DNA of 64,000 bases. Source: Panax quinquefolius (lineage: Eukaryota > Streptophyta > Magnoliopsida > Apiales > Araliaceae). A model generated the notes under the pieces. That model worked only from the letters and a program-made list of their open reading frames with translations, was not told where the DNA came from and ran no database searches. The stretch spans positions 122,454,893-122,518,892 of the forward strand of contig CM035171.1 of assembly GCA_020205615.1 (NCBI GenBank). The letters are read 5' to 3'. The position numbers and the translations under genes are program-made. Below are positions 11,581-24,945 of the stretch, one piece after another. The first letter of the stretch is position 1. Each line of letters opens with the position of its first letter.

Positions 11581-14311
11581 TGTGGCGACCCCAAAATAGG
11601 TCCATTCCATCCAACCCATTACGAGTCGCCAAATACATAGTGCAGAAACAACTACAACTTTATTATCACAACAATAAAGCGTGAGTTTAAATACAAATAT
11701 TATCTTCAGACAATATTTATACTCAAATAAATCCTCATCACATTTATTGATACATTATTTTACAATAATGGTGAGGACTACTAAACAACTCTCTCTAGAA
11801 CCTTCATTCCATACCCAGAACTAGTACTCGCTTACATTCTCGCCTCCCGAGAGAAAAAAATGGAACAACAAGGAAAAGGGTGAGCTCAACTAGCCCGGTA
11901 AAAGAATGTTATGACTAAGATAATATACAACAAATTATCGTTAGTCTCCAATGAGGAAAAATCGATAGAATACTGATAAACAACAAGTTTCGGATCAATA
12001 TTCGCGTGAAAATAATAATTCATGTAAGAGTTACGTAGAGAATGAAATCTACTATAATCCATGAATTTAACGAGTCCATCATCAATATTTTATCCTGTAA
12101 CATCAATCAATATTCATCTCAAATCAAATATTCATCTTCAGCACTATGGGCCAAAGATATTCATCAATCGGTCATATTCATCTCAACACTGTTCATCTTT
12201 GCACTAAAGGCCAAAGATATTCATCGATCGGTCGTATGTTCATTTAAACACATTCATCTTTGCACTACAGCCAAAGATATTCATCGATCAAATTATCGTA
12301 TTCATTTAAACACACTGCTCATCTTTGCACTTCTGAGCCAAAGATATTCTTCAGAAATCATTCATCTTTGCACTACTGGGCCAAAGATATTCAATACTAT
12401 CATCATTTAAGGTGAGGATGATGAAAAATACTTTTTAAAACGAATCCAATTGAAACAAAATGACAAATATTATGGATTCGTACTTTAAACAATCCAGTTC
12501 AAAAATACTTCATAAATAATCATAGTGAAGTAAAATTCAAGAATGATCAAAACATGGATCAATCAAAGCTAGTATCCGAGAATAGATATTTTAGACGAAA
12601 AAAGAAAATTTTCATTTTTGATTGAATAGTCTTAAATGATTCGTGAATAGTCAGATATCGTGAATAGTCTTGGTATCGTGAATAGTAACTCGACACCCAA
12701 AGATAGAAATTCACAAAAAAAACATCTTCACGCTTTTTGAATAGTACTCGTGAATAGTAACTCGTGAATAGTAACTCGTGAATAGTAACTCATGAATAGT
12801 AACCCGACATGAAAAAGTTCCAAATTTGATAAAAGTTCCAACCAATATTTGAGATAATGATATTGAAGAAATAATATCATTTAAGAAGAAAATAACATCC
12901 CTTACCTCAAAGAATCAAGATGCCGGAAGGAAAGGTCGGAAGTGATCTTTGAATGAAACTTATCTTTGAGCAAAGAACTCTCAAAGTATCTAAATACTCA
13001 CAAAATCGCTCAATAATATAGAGAGAAAGAGAAAAACTTTGTTTTTCGGTGTGATTTTCAATTCTAACTTAAGCCCTCTATTTATAGAAAATGTTAGCCG
13101 TAAAGGCGAGACTTGACACTTTACACGATGGCTTTACACCGCTACTATTGCCACCCACCACATTTGAAATAAAATTCAGCACATTTCTTCACCAACCACA
13201 AGTGGGGCCCACTCAATTCTAGAATTTTCCACCAAAATCAATTATAAACCTAATTTAGAATCCGACACCTCTTAAAATTCACAACAAATCATTCGTGCAT
13301 TTTTAACGGTTCAAAATTTGTGGACATATACTCAACTTATGTATGTATAACATACCCAAAAATTACCACACAATCCAACGGTCGGATTAAAAATTATAAC
13401 CCCGCAATATATCTCAAAACCCACGATTTGATTTTTTAATACCTCCAATCAGATAAAATCTTGATAAAACACCTCAACATTAATTCCTTCATTAATAACC
13501 ACATAAATAAATCCATCATTTATATTCATATAAAATAAATATTTCCTTATCATATGAATCAATTATTAATTATTCACAAATAATATTACGAGAATCACAT
13601 TTATAATGACCGAAATTTGCTCCCGGGAAAGAGGGCTTTCAGATAAGGATTTCTCTTCTTGGCGGTATGCAATTAGGTGACCAAACCTCTCCTTAGAGAC
13701 GAACTTTCTAGACATTGCCAATAATGTTATCTAATAATATTATTCAAATAATATGAATTATTGTTTCGATAATGGGAAATATCATGTCTTGATGATAATT
13801 ATTGAACAATGATAATATAAAATATCAACGCATGACAATTATTGAATCAATAAAATAAAATATTGAGCGAAGAACTCACGTGAAAATTATTGAGTAGTGC
13901 CTTCTTACGTAAGGATCAATAATTCAACAATACATGCTGTAATACCGTGTCTTCTTTGCAACCACGCGTATTCTTTGTATTTTAACCATGGGTATTCCAA
14001 CGATCTTAATGTAACAACTACGCCGTTATTTTTAACCACCCAAACTTTGTCGTTTTCCTCATCCAATCGCTTTCCGTTATGGGGCCCACACATGGCTGCG
14101 CCGTCGTACGAATATTCTCCGACAGTACGAATATTCCACGACCAAACGAATATTCCCCGACAAAAATGAATATTTTATAACCACTTGCTTATTTTAAAAT
14201 ATTTGCGTATTTAACCCTTAACTATCCACATTAATCAAATCAACCCTTATTATTTCAAGATAATAAATAAAGGAAATTCCTTTTTATTTAAAAAAATTTC
14301 GGGGTCTTACA
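11581..14311 (-). repeat. Family B LTR, copy B2
   Basis: About 2731 bp with TGTGGCG...GGGGTCTTACA ends and the same internal layout as B1: minisatellite at about 12100-12400, GTGAATAGTAACTC array at 12620-12810, TATA at 13079-13086. Its outer edge at 14311 joins directly to protease-coding sequence (CTTCGCAAGAATTTATAATT) with no polypurine tract, so this is a recombination junction rather than a normal element boundary. Confidence 0.75.
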
Positions 14312-15765
14312 CTTCGCAAGAATTTATAATTAACTAACCCGTGCTAACTTCGTTCGGGTTCTCGCATTTTGACCGACCACAACAAACGCCTTCTTCCGAA
14401 ATCGTTGACTTTGACTTTTCCGGGACGATCTTTTGAGTCACCATTCCGTTGGACTGGTTTCGATATCGTCATAATCTCGAAGCGATATGTCTTTCATTTC
14501 CACAATTATAGCATACCTTAAAGCTGTTGTGGGAAGGCGGTTTCAAGGTGATATGTCCCTCTTTCCCGCATTTGTAACATCTGACCGGTGGTCGCTCTCC
14601 TCCCTTAAAACTAGTTCTTCTTCGGCCGACGCGTCTTCAAATGGTCGTTGTTGAATCTCCTCTTTTAAAATCTCCTCCCGACTCGCTTCTTCTATTTTCA
14701 TGGCCACGATTACCACGGAGTGGTTACCGCCTTTTGTCAGTATTCTTCTTTCTCCATTTGGTTATCGTTATTACGATGACCGCTTATCTTTAGTATGATC
14801 TGGTTATGGTCCCTCGATTGAACGCGTACTCGTTATCTCATTTCTAACAATTGAGCCCTCGTTGACAACATCCGAATAGAGAAAATTTATGAGAAATGAG
14901 ATCTTGGCGTATCTTAGGGTTTCAAACCTCTAAGAAACATCCGCGTCATCGTTCCTCATTCTCCACCAAATGAGGTGCTGAAACTGGATAACTCCGCAAA
15001 CTTCGCCTCGTCTTTGGGACAAAATCATGTTATTCTCGCTTTCTAGTCTAATAAACTCCACTTCCTTCATCGTGAATACTTTCGTGGAAGTACTTGTCAT
15101 TGAACTGCTTTTCAAACGTCTCCCATGACATCTTTGAGTGCGTTTGGATGGAGTACGCTTACGAGACTCCCACCCGATAGTCTGCTTCGCCACGGAACAT
15201 AAAAGTAGCGAATGGAACCTTTTGTTCCTCCGTGCATCCCAAGACATCGAATATCTTGGTAATTTGCTTGACCCGTATATTTTCGCCATGATCGGATCGG
15301 CTTTCCTTAAATTCGGTGGTCCCAACTCTTTGAATCGCTTGGCATTTGTGACAACCCGTGAATTGCTATCATTTCCTCCTGTATTTTGAACACGAGTCTC
15401 CTAAATACGATTTTTGCATGAATTGCAAAAAAACTTCTAAACATCCTCGTTCCTCATCTCGCTTTCGGTGGTGTTCACAGCGGGAGGAACATTGCCGACT
15501 GTTACACGTTCTCCTCGTTGGTGAAGACAGGCATCTCCACGGTCTCATTTACTCCATTGTTAATATTCTGGTCGACATTCTCAAATCTTTGTCATAAAAT
15601 AAAGGGTCGATTAAGGAAATCAATATATCACATAATATCCCTATATCTTGACCAACTAACAAATAAGCTTAGGTAGGACACACTTAGCGAAGGATTTACT
15701 CGTCTACTCCCTCCTAGTTCTATTCCCGATCTCCATGGAGATCATATCCTAAGCTCGATATTAAT
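14312..15765 (-). pseudogene. Second family B interior: truncated gag and start of protease
   Basis: On the minus strand this fragment holds, from 15765 down, a primer-site region (CTCGATA before the LTR), gag capsid motifs (LPRYSMSWDARR, MKEVEFIRLE; 15325-14930), a basic linker, zinc-knuckle remnants near 14500-14580, and the very start of protease at 14312. Everything downstream of that (rest of protease, RT, RNase H, integrase) is absent, cut at the LTR B2 junction. Confidence 0.7.
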
Positions 15766-18519
15766 TGGACGCCCCAAAATAGGTATACACAACACCCATT
15801 TTGAGTCGCCAAATACATGGTACAAAAAGCAAACTACAACTTAATAATACAAATGTCGTGTGAAATACGACAATATATCTTGTGAGTTTAAATATAATAT
15901 TGTCTTCAGACAATATCTATACTCAAATAAATCCCCATCATAATTATTGATTCATTATTTTACAAAAATGGTGAGGACTACTAAACAACTCTCTCTAGAA
16001 CCTTCATTCCATACCCCCACTAGTATTCATTTACATTCTCGCCTCACGAGAAGAAAATGGAACAACAAGGAAAGGGTGAGCTCAACTAGCCCGATAAAGA
16101 ATATTATGACTAAGATAATGTACAACAAATTATCGTTAGTCTTCAACAGGAAAAATCGATAGAATACAATAGACAACAAGTTTGAGATCAATATTCGCAG
16201 TGAAATAATAATTCATAAGAGTTACGTAGAGAATGAAATCTACTATAATCTATGAATTTAACGATCCATCATCAATATTTTATCCTGTAACATCAATCAA
16301 TATTCATCTCAAATCAAATATTCATCTTTGCACTACTGGCCAAAGATATTCATCAATCGGTCATGTTCATCTCAACACTGTTCATCTTTGCACTAAAGGC
16401 CAAAGATATTCATCGATCGGTCATGTTCATTTAAACACACCTTTCATCTTTGACTACTGAGCCAAAGATATTCTTCGTAAATCATTCATCTCTTTGCACT
16501 CTGAGTTGAAGATATTCTTGAAATCATTCATCTTTGCACTCTGAGCCAAAGATATTCAATAATAACATCATTTAAGACCGAGGGATGAAAAATTTTTAAA
16601 GAAGCGAATCCGATTGAAACAAAATGACAAGGATTAAGGATTAAGGATTCATACTTGGTTTTATCCACGTCAAAAATACCTCAAAAATAATCATAGTGGT
16701 GTAAAATTCAAGAATGATCAAAACATGGATCAATCAAAGCTAGTATCGAGAATAGATATTTTGACGAAAAGAAGAAATTTTATTTTTCGATGAATAGTGC
16801 CGTATACGTGAATAGTGTCAGAGTATCGTGAATAGTCTTGAAGTATCGTGAATAGTAACTCGACACCAAAAGATAGAAATTCCACAAAAACATTTTCACG
16901 CTTTGAATTAATAGTACTCGTGAATAGTAACTCATGAATAGTAACTCATGAATAGTAACTTCGTGAATAGTAACTCGTGAATAGTAACTCATGAATAGTA
17001 ACCCGGAGCATGAAAAAGTTCCAAATTTGATAAAAACTTCAGATCAACATTTCAAAGATAATGATATTGAAGAAATAATATCATTCTGAAAAAAAAAAAT
17101 AATATCCCTTACCTCAAATAATCAAGACTTCGAAGGAAAGGTCGGAAGTGATCTTTGAATGAAACTTGTACTAAACAAAGAACTCTCAAAGTATCTAAAT
17201 ACTCACAAAATCGCTCGATAATATAGAGAGAGAAAGAGAGAAAACTTTGTTTACGGTGTGATTTTCAATTCTAACAGCCCTCTATTTTATAGAAAAATGT
17301 TAGCTTTCACAGAAGCGGACTTGACTGCTTTACACGATGGCTTTTACTCGCTACTATTGCCACCCACCACATTTGAAATAAAATTCAGCACATTTCTTCA
17401 CCAACCACAAGTGGGGCCCACTCAATTCTAGAATTTTCCACCAAAATCAATTATAACCCTAATTTAGAATCGGACACCTCTTAAAATTCATAACAAATCA
17501 TTCGTGAATTTTTAGCGGTTTCAAAATTTGTGGACATATACTCAACTTATATATGTATAACATATCCAAAAATTACAACGATCCAATTCGGATTAAATAT
17601 TATAACTCACACAATAAAGCTATAATAACACCGATTTGATCTTTTAATACCTCCAATCCGACAAAATCTGATAAAAACATCTCAAAGCATTAATTCCTTC
17701 ATTAATAACCACATAAATAAATCCATCATTTATATCCACATAAAATAAATATTTCTTTATCATATGAATCAATAATTAATTATTCACAAATAATATTACA
17801 GAATCACAATTATAACAACCCGGTAGTTCCGGGAAGAGGGGCTTTCAATAAGGATCTCTCTCTTCTTGGCGCGCAATTAGGTGACCAAACCTCTCCTTAG
17901 ACGAACTTTCTAGACATTGCCAATAATGTTATCTAATAATATTATTCAAATAATATGAATTATTGATCTAATAATGGGAAATATTGTGTAAATGACAATT
18001 ATTGAACAATGATAATATAAAATATCAACATGACAATTATTGAATCAATAAAATAAAATATTGAGCAGTAATTCACTGTGAAAATTATTGAGTAGTGCCA
18101 TCTTACGTAAGGATCGATAATTCAACAATCTTTGTGCAATCTGCAGTGTCTTCTTGTGCGACCACGCGTATTCGTATTTTAACCACGGTATTCCAACAGT
18201 TTTAACTTGAATAACTATTCTGTAGTTATTTTTAACCAACTTATATTTGTCGTTTTCTTCATCCAATCGCTTTCTAGTTGGGCCCCCACACATGGTCGCT
18301 GCTTGTGGCCGTCATCTAATATTCCTGAACGATCGAATATTCCACGACCAAACGAATATTCCCCTAACAAAAATGAATATTTTATAACCACTTGCTTTAT
18401 TTTGAAATATTTGCGTATTTAACCCTTAACTATCCACATTAATCAAATCAACCCTTACTATTTCAAAATAATAAATAAAGGAAATTCCTTTTTATTTAAA
18501 AAAATTTCGGGGTCTTACA
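15766..18519 (-). repeat. Family B LTR, copy B3
   Basis: About 2754 bp. It begins TGGACGCCCCAAAATAGG (terminal bases degraded from TGTGGCG) and ends GGGGTCTTACA at 18519, with ATAATCGTG of the family A minisatellite directly after it. It has the CTAAAGGCC minisatellite (16300-16560) and the GAATAGTAACT array (16790-17005). Confidence 0.75.
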
Positions 18520-18690
18520 ATAATCGTGTATTCATTAGTATCACGACCACAAATTATCCATGCACTATGGCCAAAGATAATCGTGTATTCATTTAGTATT
18601 ACGACCACGAATTATCCATGCACTACGTGACCAAAGATAATCGTGTTTTCAATTACGATTATGATTATCTTAGAACAATCCACAGTCATA
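18520..18690 (-). repeat. 57-bp minisatellite of outer family A, right part
   Basis: The array resumes at ATAATCGTGTATTC exactly where 4927 left off in the unit, apart from 13 missing bases. About two to three units remain before the array grades into the conserved insert. Confidence 0.7.
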
Positions 18691-19960
18691 ATCATACCAA
18701 GTTCATCTATCATTCTGAATATGTAGATGACTTTCTACATAATATAAACATGAGGATAATGATATAAAGAATCAATCAAATGAGATAAAGGATAAATATT
18801 AAACATTTATAATATAATTTATCCAGGATTCGAGAATATCCCCATGTTATCAATCACTTAATAATCTCATAATCTAATATCATTAATATTATAACAATAT
18901 TTTAATCACTTCTTAAATTTATAAACAATTTATCTCAATTGTTTACGCTTTATCATATAATGCATTTAATCATTCAAAAATGCCATACTCATAAGATATC
19001 ATCACCAATTATCAAATCCCACATCAAAAAAATATGCATATACTACATATAGGATTCTTTAGCCATAAAATCCTATTTTCAACTTTTCATACTTCACATA
19101 ACATATTTAACTCATATGTTAAGTAACTAAACTATTTTCATGAAAAATACCAATTAGTCCCAAAAATATTTCTTTTCTGAGATTTAGCATAATATAGTCC
19201 CATAATAAAAATATATTTTTCTCGGAATTTTTAAAATTCAATTACTATTTTTCAAAAATTAATTTCTAATTAATTCCTTAAGAAATTTGCTACCTCAAGT
19301 TTAACTCCAAAATTCCCAAATCTTGGCAGGACCTTACACATGTTAACGTGAGCTTCTAGTTTAAATTTCATGGTCAGTCGTGAGTTATAGAACTCCGGTT
19401 ATAGCGTTTTCATCGAAAAAATCTAAATATTGAAATAGTCATAACTTGCTCATTTTAAGTCGAGAATGAGCTCATTTTTGGACAGGAGGTACTTTATACC
19501 ATATACCTTCATGTCCCAAAAGTCCAGAATTTTTCTCATAATTTAAGTGGCCAAATCAGCCCCTCTAAAATCATGGCGGTGCTTTTTTCGGTTTTGCAGC
19601 TTTGCACTCCTTTACTAAAATCAGTCCACACAAAATCTACAACACCTTTTCCAGTAATTCCACTTGGATTAGTTAGGTAACTCATAGATCTAACTCTAGG
19701 ACTTGACCACACTCAAAAATTCAAAATATAATAAGAGATTTGGTCAATTGAATTTCATGTTACGTTTTTCACCAAAATCGATTTTCAACTCTTTGTGATT
19801 TCTAAGAAACTTTCATGTTTTCACATACTAACCAACATAACTCATCATAACACTTACTAATACCATGAATACCCATGATTTTCATTAGTCCAATACTTTT
19901 ATTATGACTTTCATCATAAACCACGTAAAGCTATTCATTTTAGTTGAAGAAATATTTGAG
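18691..19960 (-). other. Conserved ~1.2-kb non-coding insert of family A, copy 1
   Basis: This block replaces RT, RNase H and integrase in family A. Nearly the same sequence occurs at about 53575-54800 and 61160-62400. Landmarks are ATAGAACTCCGGTTATAGCG (near 19386), CTCATTTTTGGACAGGAG and TTCCACTTGGATTAGTTAGG. No long open frame is conserved across copies and no family is recognised. It may be captured LTR or host sequence. Confidence 0.6.
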
Positions 19961-21031
19961 GGTTTAAGAAATGGGTTTTGTCTTTGGGGTCAATACAAAA
20001 TTCGATTTCACGCTCTAGGGTAGGCTAGGAAGTCTTCAAGAATACGCCAAGAAATTTATTAATGATAGAAATATCATTCAAAGCTATTACTCTCGTCCAA
20101 GACTTGGATAAGACGTCACATTAATACCAATTGTGACTTCATCCTTAACTGGATAGCACCTCACAATGATACCTATCAACTTGCCATCTTCATCATGATG
20201 TCGCCACAGAAAGTGCAAGCGGTGCATTCCACACAAGGAAGTCAACAACGAAAGGATCGGACTCTTTACTTTATGGCTTAATATAACGATTGATTAACTT
20301 TAGGATTTGGTTACTTTGAATTCGTATACTTGAGGTTGGTTAGAATATGAAAGCTAACAACCTTACAAAAAGAATAATGAATAGTTAATCAATCGTTTTC
20401 AAAAATTACCTCAAAGGCAAGTATTTTCAAAGAGATAAGATCGACGAAGTAGCGTGAAAGTGTTTATTTGAAACAACAAGATTAATAAGCGATTGGAGGT
20501 AACGAAGTTTTCTCCCAACGAAGTTTCGATAGATAAATCAAAGTCTAATTTCTAGGAGTCAAATTTAAAGCGTTGACGCAAAGCAAGAGAGATAAAAGAA
20601 TGGGTAGAGGCAAGGTATCTTATAAGGTATAGACTTCATGATTTATAATTAACTAACCGTCGCTAACCCGTTCGGTTTACTCGCTTTTTGAGAAGTCGTG
20701 AAAATGCACTTCCTAAAACCAACAACTTTGTTTTGTCCATATCCATCTTTGGTGCCACCGTCCCAACTAGACTTGACTTTGGTGCACAACAAAATTGAGC
20801 TAAATGATCTTCTCTTCTTGCAATTTCCACTTCTATTATCTTTGCCATGATTACCAATCAAGTGGTTACCATTCTTAGCATGATAATTTCCCACGATGGT
20901 TATCATTGTTACGATAGCAAATTGCTACCAGATATGATTATTATCGTATTGTTGGTCGTTACCTTTTGTTTGAAATTTGAATCAACACTCTCATGTGCTT
21001 CATTGCTTATCTCGGCATTTTAGGATGTCAT
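19961..21031 (-). pseudogene. Family A reduced gag-protease remnant, copy 1
   Basis: On the minus strand the start codon position (21031-21029, ATGACATCC, the same start as family C gag) is followed within about 200 bp by the basic zinc-knuckle region (CKKRR.., about 20830). The retrotransposon capsid domain is therefore missing. Protease remnants follow (about 20650-20280), then a pre-RT linker ending near 19965. An in-frame TAA directly after ATG-ACA-TCC makes this copy non-coding as read; in family C the same position is CGAG. Confidence 0.6.
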
Positions 21032-21202
21032 TCTCAAACTATTTGTCACAAAACAAGGGTTAATTAACATATCACATATTATCCCTATACTCGACCAACC
21101 AATTAAATACCAAATAAATTTAGGTAGGTCATACTAGCTATAAGAAATTCCCCGTCTCTCCCCTCCTAGTTCTTATCTCACATCTCACCGAGGATCATAT
21201 CC

Positions 21203-21219
21203 CTAAGCTCGATACCAAT
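21203..21219 (-). other. Primer binding site of outer family A
   Basis: The minus strand reads TTGGTATCGAGCTTAGG next to the LTR terminus at 21220, an initiator tRNA-Met type site with one base missing relative to TGGTATCAGAGC. Confidence 0.6.
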
Positions 21220-22513
21220 TGTGGCGCCCCCAAAATTAGGTATCGTCACCCATCTTGGGTCGCCACTTACATGGTACATAAATTCAAATCAACTTACTAA
21301 TATAAGCGTAGGTATACAATACGACATAAAGCGTGAGTTTGAATACAAATATTGTCTACTAGATATTATACAAACTCATAAGGAGTCCTCATTACAACTA
21401 TTATCACACTATTTCACGAATAGTGAGGACTACTATTGCTATCCTCGGACCATTACTCCGTTCCCAGACTCGTCCCGGTATGTTCTCATTTCACAAGAGA
21501 GAACGGTGAAAGAAAGGTGAGCTCAACTAGCCCAAGAAGAAATATTATGACTAAGATAATGCGAGAATAAATTATCATTAGCCTTCAACGATGTTAAAGC
21601 GATAAAATACAATAGACAACCGGTTTAAGCTGCGTGAATATGCAATCCATTAAAAGAGTCAAGTAGAAAATAAAGTCTCATTGTCTTTTAGGTTTTAAAA
21701 GTTTTCATCAATTTTTATTGTTGAGACTAAATTTTAATAAATAAACCACCACATCTAATCATCCTCGCATACTACACGGTCGATGATTTTCATCAAATTA
21801 TCAATGGTCATGACTATCCGAATCACCCCTGGTCATAATCATACCAAAACTATCCATCACCGCATTACATTACCACCGAGGACTTTTATCACATCATTTA
21901 TAACAAGCCATGATTATACCGAATGATCCACAGTCATAATCATACTAAGTTCATCTATGCACGTAAGCAAAGATAACATATTATAACATGAGGATGATGA
22001 AATGACATAATAATTCAATAAAACAAGTTCAAGAATTATTTTATCCGAGAATTAATAATTGTCAAATTGTCAACAAGATCTTATTTTGTAGAGTAAAATT
22101 CAAGAATGATCGGAAGAATATTTCCATGAAAAGATCTTTGGATGAAAAGCAAAATATCAAGAATATTCTACTAATTTCATGGAGTATAGAAGTCAAGTTT
22201 TAACCAATTGGTATAATAAAGAATGGAATAACAAAGGAAATCACCCATGCGGTGCTTCGCGATGAGGCGAGTTATTCAGCAGAATAATAATAACGGAACC
22301 GGTCGTGGTGAAATTGGCCAAGCGGGATGTTCCAACAGAATAATAAAGATGGAACCGGATCCGGTGTAAAACACACAGATAGGATATTCAGCGAGAATGA
22401 TAAAGAGCGGAACCGGTCCGGTGTAAAACACGAGACGAGGATGTTCCAACGAGAATAATGAAGAATGTCACCAAGTATAGGGTAAACCACATTATCTGAG
22501 GTTATTCCACGTA
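21220..22513 (-). repeat. Truncated family A LTR
   Basis: It starts TGTGGCGCCCCC and follows the A LTR through the hairpin (about 21910) and about three minisatellite units, then stops near 22510 at GGTTATTCCA, before the promoter. About 15 bases of unclear origin (GTACTTATTGAGTCCAAT region) precede the next, complete LTR. The promoter half (U3) is absent. Confidence 0.7.
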
Positions 22514-22528
22514 CTTATTGAGTCCAAT

Positions 22529-24940
22529 TGTGGCGCCCCCAAAATTAGGTATCGTCACCCATCTTGGGTCGCCACTTACATGGTACATAAATTCAAATAC
22601 AACTTACTAATATAGCGTAGGTATGCAATACGACATAAAGCTGTGAGTTTGAATACAAATATTGTCTACTAGATATTATACAAACTCAAAAGGAGTCCAC
22701 ATTACAACTATTATCACACTATTTCACGAGAATAGTGAGGACTACTATTGCTATCCTCTCGGACCATTACTCCGTTCCCAGGCTCGTCCAATTTATGTTC
22801 TCATTTTCTGAAGAGAACGGTGAAAGAAAGGGTGAGCTCAACTAGCCCAAAGAAGAAATATTATGACTAAGATAATGCAGAATAAATTATCATTAGCCTT
22901 CAATGAGTGTTAAACCGATAAAATACAATAGACAACCGGTTTAAGCTGCGGTGAATATCTGATCCATTAAAAGAGTCAAGTAGAAAATAAAGTCTACTTG
23001 TCTTTTAGGTTTTAAAAAGTTTTCATCAATTTTTATCATTTGAGACTCGACAATAAATAAACCACCATATCTAATCATCCCCTGTACCACGGTCGAGGAT
23101 TTTTATCAAATTATCAATGGTCACGACTATACCGAATCACCCACAGTCATAATCATACCAAAACTATCCATCTTCGCATTACTGAAGCCATCGAGGACTT
23201 TTATCACATCATTTATAACAAGCCGTGATTATACCAAGAATGATCCTCGGTCATAATCATACTAAGTTCATCTATGCACGTAAGCCAAAGATAACATATT
23301 ATAACATGAGGATGATGACAATGACATAATAATTCAATAAAACAAGTTCAAGAATTACTTTATCCGAGAATTAAGTAACGCCAAAATTGTCAAGAGAATC
23401 TTTGTTTTGTAGAGTAAAATTCAAGAATGATCGGGAAGAATATTTTCTTGAAAAGATCTTTGGATGAAACGCAAATATCAAGAATATTCTACTAATTTCA
23501 TGGAGTATAGAAGTCAAGTTTTAACCAATTTGGTATAATAAAGAATGGAATAACAAAGGAAATCACCATAAATGCGGTACTTGCGACAGGCAAAGTTATT
23601 CCAACGAGAATAATAATCGCGGAACCAGTCGGGTGAAATTCACACCAAGTGAGGATGTTCCAATGAGAATAATAAAGATGGAACCGGATCGGTGTAAAAC
23701 ACGATAGGATATTCAATGAGAATGATAAAAGCGGAACCCGGTGGGATTGTAAAACACATGCATGGATGTTCAGCGAGAATAATAATAAAAAGCGGAACCA
23801 GTCCGGTGTAAAACACATGAGCATGGATGTTCAAATGTAATAATAATAAAGAGCGGAACCGGTCGGTGTAAAACACATGAGACAGGATGTTCCAAGCGGA
23901 ATAATAGAAGAATGTCACCAAGTATAGGGTAAACCACGTATACTGAGTTATTCCAATGAGAATAATAATAAGCAATGGAATAACAACAGTTCTCTCTTCA
24001 TGAATAAGAAAGAATAACACCCCTTACGAGTCACAACAAATAATATTCCCTACCGTAAAAGACACCTTTGGATATCAAAGTAGTGAAGTACCGTAGGAAT
24101 CTCTTCTTCTTTCTCTATAGATTTTTTTTCTATAGCTTCTCTCTATAATTTCTCTCTCAGAGTTTCGGTGAATTTGTAAGAAAATAATGAAGGAATGAGC
24201 TTTATTTATAGGAAAATAGAATGCATAGTAATTAATCCATGAAGCGGTCCAGATTGATTTACTTTAATCTGACGGTCCATATTTAAAGCAAAATCTTTTA
24301 AATAAAATATCATATATTCTATTTATATAAAACATTTCTTATCTGCAAACACTACGCAACACTACGCAAAACACTACGCAACACTATGCATAATAAAATA
24401 TAATATATTACATTTATAGAATAACTTTAATAAAAGTATTACATTTTATATAAAAAAGATGTTTACATTTTATTACGTTAATAATCTGAATAAAACAAAA
24501 GCGTCATTATCGCTATATAATAATTCATATTATTAATCGATGATAATGGAATCAAAGTGAGTGACTTCACATAAGCATCAATAATCAATCAATCTGGTGT
24601 ATTTACTACGCAACCACACGACTTCGTACTTTTACTACCGAGTAGTTCAATGAGTATCAGCGGTAAAACTTCCATGAGTTATTTCAATAAAATATTTTTA
24701 TCGTTTTCTCGATCGATAATAATTACATTGTGGGGTCCACCAATGATTGGTAGTTGCATACGAATATTCCTGCTAAACCGAATATTCCCCACCAATCGAA
24801 TATAATATAACCACTTGCATACTTTGCAAAATTTATAAATACTACCCACAACTATAATATTATCTCAAATTCACACCATAATATTAAAAAATTATTTCGA
24901 CAAAATTTAAATCTTTATTGATAAAATCTGGGGTCTCACA
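22529..24940 (-). repeat. Family A LTR, copy A2 (5' LTR of the outer element)
   Basis: Full length at 2412 bp with TGTGGCG...GGTCTCACA ends. It includes the hairpin (23226), minisatellite (about 23590-23900), TATA box (24203-24210) and U3 CACTACGCAA repeats (about 24345-24395). It is followed directly by the GTTGT target duplication. Confidence 0.8.
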
Positions 24941-24945
24941 GTTGT
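24941..24945. other. Target site duplication GTTGT, right copy
   Basis: Identical to 1853-1857 and abutting the LTR end at 24940. It marks the right boundary of the 23-kb complex. Confidence 0.75.

Larger units (their letters stand above)
4928..18519 (-). mobile_element. Family B gypsy complex nested in family A
   Basis: The order is LTR (4928-7553), internal region (7554-11580), LTR (11581-14311), partial internal region (14312-15765), LTR (15766-18519). All parts are on the minus strand. The LTRs run from TGTGACGCCCC to GGGGTCTTACA. The flanking five bases (CATGC and ATAAT) do not match, and 13 bases of the host 57-bp unit are missing at the insertion point. This fits unequal LTR recombination or loss at the edges. 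Three LTRs with two interiors is a classic recombinant tandem. Confidence 0.7.
1858..24940 (-). mobile_element. Nested Ty3/gypsy complex: outer family A element with family B inside
   Basis: The complex starts TGTGACGCCCCC and ends GGGGTCTCACA, with GTTGT on both sides. Read on the minus strand, the outer element has a 5' LTR (22529-24940), an extra truncated LTR (21220-about 22513), primer site, NC-protease remnant, 1.2-kb insert, 57-bp minisatellite, polypurine tract and 3' LTR (1858-4272). The minisatellite is interrupted by family B at 4928-18519. The matching duplication says the outer ends belong to one insertion; nesting and recombination came afterwards. Confidence 0.75.
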
